Assembly: GCA_016778985.1 (NCBI GenBank)
Contig: JADHOM010000010.1
Coordinates: forward strand, 1 to 64,000
Reading direction: 5' to 3'
Source: Alphaproteobacteria bacterium
GTDB lineage: Bacteria; Pseudomonadota; Alphaproteobacteria; Puniceispirillales; UBA1172
Length of the DNA stretch: 64,000 nt
Below are positions 57,513 to 64,000 of this stretch, piece after piece. Made by a program: the position numbers and the translations under genes. Under the pieces are notes generated by a model. That model did no database searches. It had not been told where the DNA came from and saw only the letters and a program-made list of their open reading frames with translations. Numbering within the stretch: position 1 is the first letter of the stretch; each line of letters begins with the position of its first letter.

Positions 57513-58144
57513 GGGTCTGCTTTTCGTTTTGGTTGATAAAAATAATGCGGAGCAAGACCAGCTATATTGAAAATCAAAATCTCACTATGAAACATGACAT
57601 CACTATAAATATCTTTCGGCAATGCTATTATTGATGAGATCTTTGGATAATCGCCATTGGTAAATTTTTGCCAGCGTTTGCTGCTCAATGATTGATTAAG
57701 CCGCATCCCATAAGGCGTAAATAGGATAATCGGAATATCCTTACCAAAAAGTGCGATGATTCTCTGTAACCATACCTCAGGCAATAGTGGCCGCCGCCCA
57801 TAATGCTCAGAAATGATTACCTTTGTTGTAGGGTCAATATTAAATGGAGGGTTAGCGATAACTAAGGCTGGGGTTGCCAAATCTGCCGCATCATAGGTGA
57901 TGAAGTTATGAATGATGGTGTTTTTATAGCCATGATCAACAATATCCAACCCAACAGTTTTGAAACCAGCATCATCAAAGGGATGCAAAAGTGAGCCTTG
58001 CCCCACACAAGGGTCAAAGACAGGTCTGGTTTTATCAATTTTGCTCGCAACAACATCAAAGATAAACCGACTCACCCCTTGGGGCGTGAAGACAGTTGAA
58101 CTTTTCTGATTTTCGTAGAAATTGTTTCGGCTGACATTATACAT
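57488..58144 (-). CDS. Orphan N6-adenine methyltransferase-like protein
   Basis: This 218-residue protein has a class I methyltransferase core: VFDPCVGQGSLLHPF corresponds to the SAM-binding motif I (D-P-x-C-G-x-G), GLDIVDHG to motif II and VIANPPFNID to motif IV. N-P-P-F is the catalytic tetrapeptide of N6-adenine (or glutamine) methyltransferases. A C-terminal stretch (GMRLNQSLSSKRWQKF, SEILIFNI) may form part of target recognition. It looks like a small type I/II DNA methylase but no restriction or specificity subunit is adjacent. GGGGGA lies seven bases before the ATG. Confidence 0.65.
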   Translation of the reverse strand: MYNVSRNNFYENQKSSTVFTPQGVSRFIFDVVASKIDKTRPVFDPCVGQGSLLHPFDDAGFKTVGLDIVDHGYKNTIIHNFITYDAADLATPALVIANPPFNIDPTTKVIISEHYGRRPLLPEVWLQRIIALFGKDIPIILFTPYGMRLNQSLSSKRWQKFTNGDYPKISSIIALPKDIYSDVMFHSEILIFNIAGLAPHYFYQPKRKADPKHPLSIP

Positions 58145-58221
58145 CTGTCATTCCCCCATAAGGAAGAATAACAGCCAAAAGTTAATAAACTCTTAAGACC
58201 ACGAGGTTTTATTTTATCTCA

Positions 58222-59514
58222 TCAGCCTGCAAATGGATCATGCACCAGAATAGTATCATTGCGTTCTGGGCTAGTTGAAACGCTGGCGACAGGAATGCCG
58301 GTCAGCTCTTCCAGGCGTTTGATATATTTCACGGCTTGCGGCGGCAGATCAGCCCATGAGCGGGCACCACGTGTCGTCCCCTCCCAGCCTTGCATAATCT
58401 CATAAACAGGCTCTAGCAGTTCCTGATCGACGGTGGCGACAGGGAAACGGTCAATCATCTGCCCATCCAATTTATATCCTGTGCAAATCTTAATCTCATC
58501 AAAGCCATCAAGCACATCCAGTTTTGTTAGTGCCATGCCTGAAATACCAGTGATTTTTCCTGCCTGCCGAACCATCACCGCATCAAACCAGCCACAACGC
58601 CGCTTGCGGCCTGTGACCGTACCAAACTCATGCCCTCGCTCACCTAGTAATGTGCCGTCTGGCCCCTCATCTTCGGTCGGGAAAGGCCCTGATCCAACAC
58701 GTGTTGTATAGGCTTTGGTGATGCCCAGAACATAACCGATCGTAGTGACGCCAACACCAGCGCCGGTGGCGGCTTGACCAGCGACCGTATTTGAGGATGT
58801 AACAAACGGATAGGTGCCATGATCAATATCTAGCATGACGCCTTGCGCGCCTTCATATAGAATGCGCTTATTATCACGTCTTGCATCATCTAGCAGCGCC
58901 CATGCCTCACCCAGAAACGGCATAATACGGTCACGCAAGCTGTTAATACCATCAATGATGGGCTCAGCCTCCATCGGCTCTTCGCCAGCGCCTTTCAGGA
59001 ACAGATTATGATGCGCCAGCAGTAGCCGAACCTTTTCTGCCATTGCGGATGGATCAACGATATCGGCCAAACGCAATCCGCGGCGGGCGACTTTATCCTC
59101 ATAAGCAGGGCCAATACCGCGCCCTGTTGTTCCAATTTTAGCTTTGGCTGCAATGGCCTCACGCACCTGATCAACCCGCTGATGGACCGGCAAGATCATG
59201 GAAGCGGAATATGAAATGAGGAGATTATCTGGCGAGATAGCAACATTCTGGGAAAGCAATTTATCCATTTCGGTGATTAGTGCATTGGGGTCAATAACAA
59301 CGCCATTACCAATGACAGACATCTTACCCGACCGCACTATCCCTGATGGCAGCAAACTAAGTTTATATTCAACCCCATCAATAACCAGCGTATGACCAGC
59401 GTTATGGCCACCCTGAAATCGGACAATCACATCCGCCCGTTCAGATAACCAGTCGACAATCTTACCTTTACCTTCATCGCCCCATTGTGAGCCGATTACC
59501 ACTACATTGGTCAT
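58222..59514 (-). CDS. purA: Adenylosuccinate synthetase
   Basis: This 430-residue enzyme makes adenylosuccinate from IMP, Asp and GTP in AMP synthesis. It opens [40 protein letters not shown], containing the GDEGKGK phosphate loop with the catalytic Asp13-equivalent and His41-equivalent. [38 protein letters not shown] and [13 protein letters not shown] follow. AGGTGAATT precedes the ATG at 59514. It lies ten bases after hisZ on the same strand, an arrangement found in several alphaproteobacteria. Confidence 0.97.
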   Translation of the reverse strand: MTNVVVIGSQWGDEGKGKIVDWLSERADVIVRFQGGHNAGHTLVIDGVEYKLSLLPSGIVRSGKMSVIGNGVVIDPNALITEMDKLLSQNVAISPDNLLISYSASMILPVHQRVDQVREAIAAKAKIGTTGRGIGPAYEDKVARRGLRLADIVDPSAMAEKVRLLLAHHNLFLKGAGEEPMEAEPIIDGINSLRDRIMPFLGEAWALLDDARRDNKRILYEGAQGVMLDIDHGTYPFVTSSNTVAGQAATGAGVGVTTIGYVLGITKAYTTRVGSGPFPTEDEGPDGTLLGERGHEFGTVTGRKRRCGWFDAVMVRQAGKITGISGMALTKLDVLDGFDEIKICTGYKLDGQMIDRFPVATVDQELLEPVYEIMQGWEGTTRGARSWADLPPQAVKYIKRLEELTGIPVASVSTSPERNDTILVHDPFAG

Positions 59515-59524
59515 AATTCACCTG

Positions 59525-60703
59525 TCAAATTGTTGTAATGCCTTGCGAAGAATAGATATGTGTTGCGCCGCATATTTTGGCTTCTTCCAGACATGCAGCA
59601 TGATCATTGGGGTCAGCATCACCGATAGTGATATGATAGCCTTCTCTGGTCAAGGCTATCATAGCATCTAACCCCTGATCTTTCTTAAGATAGAGCTTAT
59701 CAGCTTGTGGCTGGGCTGGTGCGGCTTGCAGCAGACGTTCCAAATATAAGGTAACGCCAGTTGATACTTCTGTTGCCGCACCTTGTGGTGACAGCGTTTG
59801 ATAACGGCCGCCACGGCCAAGCTCACCACGCACGCCTGACGCTAAAATCGAATAGCCTATGCCTTGATGATAATCAAATCCACGGCGTTCCAGCGGGTCT
59901 ATGGTAACCGACACATAAGACGCAGACGCCGATATCAAAGCCGCTAAATCGACCAAATCATTAAGCATTTGCTGGGCTGATACTGATATGGATTTATCTA
60001 AACGATCAATATGCGCTTTCATGTCAGACACAGCGTTAAGCGGCATTTCCAATAAGGCTTTGATAAGTGATGCTTGCGGGTGGTTAACACCGCCTGCCGC
60101 TTGGCTATCTTTGATGCTAACCGCATGACGCAAAGCTAACGCCGTTTCCGTATCGCTATCATCATCGCGCAAAATCACATCCAGCAAACGCGGCACATTA
60201 AGATCAATAGATAGTGAAGTGATGCCAGCTTGATAGAGACTTTCTAGCGCCATTACCGCGACTTCGGCATCATGATTAATAGTTGAGGCGCCGATCAGTT
60301 CAGCGCCAATCTGAACAAGCTGGCGTTCTGGATTAACCGGGTCTGGATTAATCCGCATCACTTGTCCTGTGTAGGATAGCCGTAATGGCCGGGGCTGATG
60401 CGCCAGACGACTGCTCGCGATACGGGCAATTTGCGCTGTCATATCAGACCGTAGGGCAAGCATTCGGCGCGTCACCGGGTCCATTAAGCGAAACGTATTA
60501 TCAGCTAGAGCCGCGCCAGGCCCAGCAGCAAGTAAAGTGTCCTCATATTCAACCAATGGTGGACTAACATCCGCACATCCAAAACGCGCGAAACTATCCA
60601 TAATAGCGTTAATAATATAGCGCCGCTTGGACGTTTCAGCGGGAAGAATATCACCCAATCCATTAGGAAGGAGTTGCGCGTGAGATGAATTATTACTGAC
60701 CAT
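59525..60703 (-). CDS. hisZ: ATP phosphoribosyltransferase regulatory subunit HisZ
   Basis: This 392-residue HisRS paralogue lacks tRNA synthetase function and forms a complex with the short form of HisG to start histidine synthesis. It has LLPNGLGDILPAETSKRRYI, the DNTFRLMDPVTRRMLALRSDMTAQIARI block with the R-x-D-M-T motif, and ERQLVQIGAELIG. The C-terminal domain has FDYHQGIGYSILASG and GRGGRYQTL. The presence of HisZ predicts a short hisG elsewhere in the genome. The region upstream (60704-60849) contains a 13-base duplication at 60754. Confidence 0.93.
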   Translation of the reverse strand: MVSNNSSHAQLLPNGLGDILPAETSKRRYIINAIMDSFARFGCADVSPPLVEYEDTLLAAGPGAALADNTFRLMDPVTRRMLALRSDMTAQIARIASSRLAHQPRPLRLSYTGQVMRINPDPVNPERQLVQIGAELIGASTINHDAEVAVMALESLYQAGITSLSIDLNVPRLLDVILRDDDSDTETALALRHAVSIKDSQAAGGVNHPQASLIKALLEMPLNAVSDMKAHIDRLDKSISVSAQQMLNDLVDLAALISASASYVSVTIDPLERRGFDYHQGIGYSILASGVRGELGRGGRYQTLSPQGAATEVSTGVTLYLERLLQAAPAQPQADKLYLKKDQGLDAMIALTREGYHITIGDADPNDHAACLEEAKICGATHIYSSQGITTI

Positions 60704-60753
60704 TAATATCGCCCAGAAATCGTAAAATTAGGACATCCTGCTTTTTTATTTCT

Positions 60754-60779
60754 GCCTGTTTATCTTGCCTATTTATCTT
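60754..60779. repeat. 13-base direct duplication
   Basis: GCCTGTTTATCTT and GCCTATTTATCTT are adjacent (60754-60766 and 60767-60779), in the gap between hisZ and glmM. Confidence 0.8.
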
Positions 60780-60849
60780 GTTTTTTTATTGTGCGTACCC
60801 ATATGGACTACCCCAGACAAGGGTTTACCGCAACGGTTTTCCGCATGTT

Positions 60850-62226
60850 TTATGCTGATACGGCGTTAAGCGTATCGGTTATCACCGCCTCCAGTGTATT
60901 TGCCCATTCTTGCATATCACTTTTATCTTCTGCCTCTACCATGATCCGTAACAGCGGCTCAGTGCCAGAAGGACGCACAACAACACGCCCCGACGCCCCT
61001 AGCGCATCTTGGGCTGTCTGAATAGCCTCTTTAATGGTTTTATCTTCCAATGTTTTAGTTATATCAGGGCGGCGGTTAGCCTTAATATTAACTAATATTT
61101 GCGGCGTTTCGGCAAACTTCTGTAAGGCCTGACTTGCAGGCTTATCTGCCATCTTCAGCGCTGATAACATAACCAAGCCAGTCATCAAACCATCACCAGA
61201 TGTGGCGACATCTGTCATCAAGACATGACCAGATGGTTCGCCCCCCAGATTAAGATCATGTTGCCGCATCGCATCGAGAATATAGCGGTCACCAACCTGT
61301 GTCCGCATCAATTCTATGTCATTTTCTGCCAAAAACCGGCCTAATCCATGATTAGTCATCAAGGTACCAACAACCGTATTGCCTTTAAGGGTATTGTTGC
61401 GCCGCATCATATCAGCAATCACGGCAAGACATTGATCCCCATTAATTAACTGGCCTTTCTCATCAGCCATGATCAGCCGGTCAGCATCACCATCAAGCGC
61501 AATCCCGATATCAGCTTGATGCGTCACCACCGCCTCAGCCATTGTCATGGGATGAACAGCCCCACAATTATGATTAATATTAAAGCCGTCAGGGCTGATG
61601 GCAATGGGTATAACCTCAGCCCCCATTTCAAACAACACATCAGGCGCGGCACGATAAGCCGCCCCATTCGCACAATCAACAACAACCTTCAAATTACTAA
61701 ATCGCTGATTTCTTGGCACCGCACCCTTGACCTGTTCAATATAGCGCCCTAGCCCGTCTTGCATACGTTTAGCGCGGCCTAAATCCTCCGCTGCCGCCAG
61801 CACAATATGCTCATCCATGATACTGGCAATTTGATCTTCGGTGGTGTCTGGCAATTTATAACCATCAGGGCCAAACAGTTTTATGCCATTATCATGATGC
61901 GGATTATGGCTAGCCGAAATCATCACCCCCAGATCAGCCCGAAGCGAACGCGTCAGATTGGCAACAGCAGGTGTTGGCAATGGCCCTAAAAGCCGCGTAT
62001 CCATTCCGATTGAGGCAAATCCAGCTTGCAATGCCGCCTCAACCATATAGCCAGATAATCGCGTATCTTTGCCAATCACAACCAAAGGACGTTGGCGGCT
62101 CACGCTGTGTTTCTGTGACATAAAAAAGCGTCCGGCGGCTAAGGCCAAGCGAACAATATTTTCTGCTGTCATGGGGCCTGTATTAATGGCGGCGCGCACC
62201 CCATCAGTGCCAAAATAACGTGTCAC
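60850..62226 (-). CDS. glmM: Phosphoglucosamine mutase
   Basis: This 458-residue enzyme converts glucosamine-6-phosphate to glucosamine-1-phosphate for UDP-GlcNAc, feeding both peptidoglycan and lipid A. It opens RYFGTDGVRA, has the phosphorylated Ser106 in ISASHNPHHDNGIK, the metal loop ALDGDADRL, the sugar loop GGEPSGHVL and the phosphate loop RPSGTEPLLRIMVE. The GTG at 62226 follows AAGGAG at eight bases. A nearer ATG is out of frame. Confidence 0.97.
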   Translation of the reverse strand: MTRYFGTDGVRAAINTGPMTAENIVRLALAAGRFFMSQKHSVSRQRPLVVIGKDTRLSGYMVEAALQAGFASIGMDTRLLGPLPTPAVANLTRSLRADLGVMISASHNPHHDNGIKLFGPDGYKLPDTTEDQIASIMDEHIVLAAAEDLGRAKRMQDGLGRYIEQVKGAVPRNQRFSNLKVVVDCANGAAYRAAPDVLFEMGAEVIPIAISPDGFNINHNCGAVHPMTMAEAVVTHQADIGIALDGDADRLIMADEKGQLINGDQCLAVIADMMRRNNTLKGNTVVGTLMTNHGLGRFLAENDIELMRTQVGDRYILDAMRQHDLNLGGEPSGHVLMTDVATSGDGLMTGLVMLSALKMADKPASQALQKFAETPQILVNIKANRRPDITKTLEDKTIKEAIQTAQDALGASGRVVVRPSGTEPLLRIMVEAEDKSDMQEWANTLEAVITDTLNAVSA

Positions 62227-62267
62227 GGCACATTCTCCTTATGTTTCTTCTCAGCTTACCATGTCGA

Positions 62268-63566
62268 TTATGTTTTGCCCATATTTGACGGCTTGCTGAT
62301 GGCATCTTTATTGGTTTCGACGAAATCAGCTTCACCAAAACGCACGGCTTTCGCCAGCGCTAATGCTTGCATCGTTTCAGGAACATCATGGACGCGCAGC
62401 ATCTGAACACCTTGGGCATATCCACATGTTGCCAGTGCTAATGATCCGGGCAACCTATTTTTAGCGGCTTCACCATTAGAGAAATGAGCGATTGACGATT
62501 TCCGGCTAGCCCCAAGCAAGAGCGGCACACCTAACCCATGAAACATAGAAAGCCACGCCATCAGCACCATATTATGCTGTGGGGTTTTGCCAAAGCCAAA
62601 GCCAATATCAACCGCAATATTTTGTTTTTTAATGCCCTTGCTGATCGCCATATTGATCCTTTGTTCTAGCCAATCATAAACATCAGCGGCAACAAATTCA
62701 TATTGCGGCTGTTTTTGCATTGTCCCCGGTTCACCCTGCATATGCATGATAATCACTGGCGCATCATTGCTGGCTATCAATTCTGCTGACCCGTGGGCGC
62801 GCAATCCGCCGACATCATTGATCAGGCTTGCCCCTTGCACCAACGCCTGCTGCATAACGCTAGTATGGCGAGTATCCGCAGACACACAATACCCTGCTTT
62901 TGCAAGAGCATCTATGACAGGCAAAATACGCCGACATTCCTCCGCTTCAGAAACAGCATCCGCACCAGGACGAGTGGATTCGCCGCCAATATCCAGTATG
63001 CTTGCCCCGGCATCAGCCATCGCTATGCCTGATCTGATTGCAATATCTGACTGAATATGATCACCACCATCCGAAAAACTGTCAGGGGTCACATTAATAA
63101 TTCCCATAACATGTGGGCCATGCTGGCTATACTCGCCTTTTATGGCAAGATGAGACATGGCAAGATGAGACATGGCAAGATGAGACATGGCAAGCCCGGC
63201 AAAATCATCACGTGGAGTGGTAAATTGCCCAAGCATATGCTGAACTAGCGCCAAAGCATCAGCACCTGTTGCCTTGGCATAGGCGATCAGCACCTGAACT
63301 GACATCCGCGCGACGGTAAAGCCAGCCTGTGTTTTGGTCAGCACGTCAATCGCGTTAAAACCAAGCCCTGTTCCAGCAAGTGGCAGAATATCCGCACCAT
63401 AATCGGCAACATTTTCTGCATGATGTTCAGGACGATATTCAGGGTTATAATCAGGGTTATAAGGGGTCAGATGAACTGGCCTAAGCCAGTTTCGATCTAC
63501 GCCATTGCTACATCGGTGATCACCAGCAAAAAGCGGCGATGCCAAAGATGCCGTCCGCGTGATCAT
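62268..63566 (-). CDS. folP: Dihydropteroate synthase with N-terminal extension
   Basis: This 432-residue enzyme joins p-aminobenzoate to the pterin pyrophosphate in folate synthesis. The TIM-barrel core begins at about residue 150 with HVMGIINVTPDSFSDGG. SILDIGGESTRPGA, ISADTRHTSVM and the Asn/Lys/Arg phosphate sites (LINDVGG, GFGFGKTPQHN, GASRKSSI) follow. The first 150 residues form an extra domain with two in-frame repeats: YNPx units at 36-48 and three MSHLA pentapeptides at 127-141. It lies 24 bases after ftsH. Confidence 0.92.
   Translation of the reverse strand: MITRTASLASPLFAGDHRCSNGVDRNWLRPVHLTPYNPDYNPEYRPEHHAENVADYGADILPLAGTGLGFNAIDVLTKTQAGFTVARMSVQVLIAYAKATGADALALVQHMLGQFTTPRDDFAGLAMSHLAMSHLAMSHLAIKGEYSQHGPHVMGIINVTPDSFSDGGDHIQSDIAIRSGIAMADAGASILDIGGESTRPGADAVSEAEECRRILPVIDALAKAGYCVSADTRHTSVMQQALVQGASLINDVGGLRAHGSAELIASNDAPVIIMHMQGEPGTMQKQPQYEFVAADVYDWLEQRINMAISKGIKKQNIAVDIGFGFGKTPQHNMVLMAWLSMFHGLGVPLLLGASRKSSIAHFSNGEAAKNRLPGSLALATCGYAQGVQMLRVHDVPETMQALALAKAVRFGEADFVETNKDAISKPSNMGKT
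63142..63194 (-). repeat. 15-base tandem repeat inside folP
   Basis: Three full copies of ATGGCAAGATGAGAC (plus strand; starts 63142, 63157 and 63172) plus an eight-base partial copy encode the repeated A-M-S-H-L pentapeptide. The copies are identical, which implies recent expansion. Confidence 0.95.
63428..63463 (-). repeat. 12-base tandem repeat inside folP
   Basis: Three copies of about CAGGGTTATAAT with a 12-base period (starts 63428, 63440 and 63452) encode Y-N-P-D, Y-N-P-E and Y-R-P-E units near the N-terminus. Confidence 0.85.
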
Positions 63567-63590
63567 CTCTATACCGGCTGAACCAGTTGA

Positions 63591-64000
63591 TTAGACGACC
63601 TGATCACCAGATGCCTCACCCTTAGGTTTACTGGCTGGCTTTCTGCGGCTACCGGGGATACCTGTTCGGGTTTTTGAACGCGGTGTTGCGGGCGCCTCAT
63701 CGGTATCCGTGTTTCTCACAATCGTTCCGCCTTCGGCGATGATTTTAATTTCGTCTCCGGAAAGGGTTTCATATTCAAGCAATGCTTGGGCAATATTTTC
63801 CAGCTCATTAGAAAATTTCTTCAACTGTTTTTCTGCATCGGAATAGGCGCTATCGACAATCTTTCTAATCTCAACATCAATGGCGGATGCGGTGGCATCA
63901 GATACATTCTTTTGCTGTGATACCGAGCGTCCTAGAAACACCTCCTGCTCATCCGCAGAATAGGCCAGAAAGCCAAGCTTTTCGGACAGTCCCCATTCAG
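63591..64000 (-). CDS. ftsH: Membrane protease FtsH (C-terminal part)
   Basis: The gene is cut by the right edge; 136 codons remain. The visible end of the M41 protease domain reads WGLSEKLGFLAYSADEQEVFLGRS, then the helical DATASAIDVEIRKIVDSAYSDA, matching FtsH after the zinc site. The Lys/Arg/Pro-rich C-terminal tail (TPRSKTRTGIPGSRRKPASKPKGEASGD) is typical of alphaproteobacteria. FtsH is an AAA+ zinc protease of the inner membrane whose substrates in relatives include RpoH and LpxC, both encoded in this window. It is followed by folP, the usual alphaproteobacterial order. Confidence 0.95.
   Translation of the reverse strand, partial: EWGLSEKLGFLAYSADEQEVFLGRSVSQQKNVSDATASAIDVEIRKIVDSAYSDAEKQLKKFSNELENIAQALLEYETLSGDEIKIIAEGGTIVRNTDTDEAPATPRSKTRTGIPGSRRKPASKPKGEASGDQVV

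Overview
The window looks like the chromosome of a free-living Gram-negative alphaproteobacterium of moderate GC. The division and cell wall (dcw) cluster runs mraZ-rsmH-ftsL-ftsI-murE-murF-mraY-murD-ftsW-murG-murC-murB-ddl-ftsQ-ftsA-ftsZ-lpxC. It is followed by bamD, recN and ligA, and faces a minus-strand block ftsH-folP-glmM-hisZ-purA. The meso-DAP type MurE, the 617-residue FtsZ, the presence of HisZ and families such as YtoQ, DUF2237 and DUF4396 fit a marine lineage such as SAR116. The genus is inference only; no 16S gene is present.

Bases 1-20000 are an accessory part made mostly of single genes and short operons. The first 5 kb is a catabolic-looking group on the minus strand: a citrate-lyase/HpcH-type aldolase (cut by the window edge), a broken VOC gene, a GMC flavoprotein dehydrogenase, a BetI-like TetR regulator, a GcvT-family folate-dependent enzyme and a DUF1330 protein. 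A shared promoter box (ATTGGTAA, longer in two cases) lies upstream of three of these and may define a small regulon. Next come an ADP-heptose transferase and epimerase pair (LPS core), YtoQ, two TauE/SafE permeases, a small lipoprotein, a membrane protein with a winged-helix partner, an NMT1-like binding protein, a cold shock protein, an EamA permease, malonyl-CoA synthetase, PlsC, a TusA-like protein, a TerB-DnaJ protein and the ABC-F ATPase Uup.

Bases 21200-46300 hold the RNase P RNA gene, a repeat-rich 416-base gap, and the dcw cluster on the plus strand. Its genes overlap by 4-14 bases almost throughout, so it is probably one long transcript that makes and polymerises lipid II and assembles the Z ring. 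Upstream of mraZ, TGGG-type direct repeats with a 10-base period match the known MraZ operator design. lpxC (lipid A), bamD (outer membrane protein assembly), recN and ligA (DNA repair and ligation) follow.

Bases 46300-64000 hold the minus-strand operon uvrD-prmA-pepP, the plus-strand pair mlaA-mlaC (outer membrane lipid asymmetry), ettA, rluD, the heat shock sigma factor rpoH, an orphan adenine-methyltransferase-like gene, and the purA-hisZ-glmM-folP-ftsH block.

Three patterns recur. First, tandem duplications of 11-15 bases occur in intergenic gaps and, in frame, inside MurB, PrmA and FolP. Second, several monocistronic genes have a promoter so close to the start codon that the mRNA should be nearly leaderless. 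Third, many convergent gene pairs abut or overlap with no visible terminator. I saw no tRNA, CRISPR array, insertion sequence or prophage. No complete new multi-gene system is evident; the best leads are the ATTGGTAA regulon, the membrane-protein/winged-helix pair and the orphan methyltransferase.
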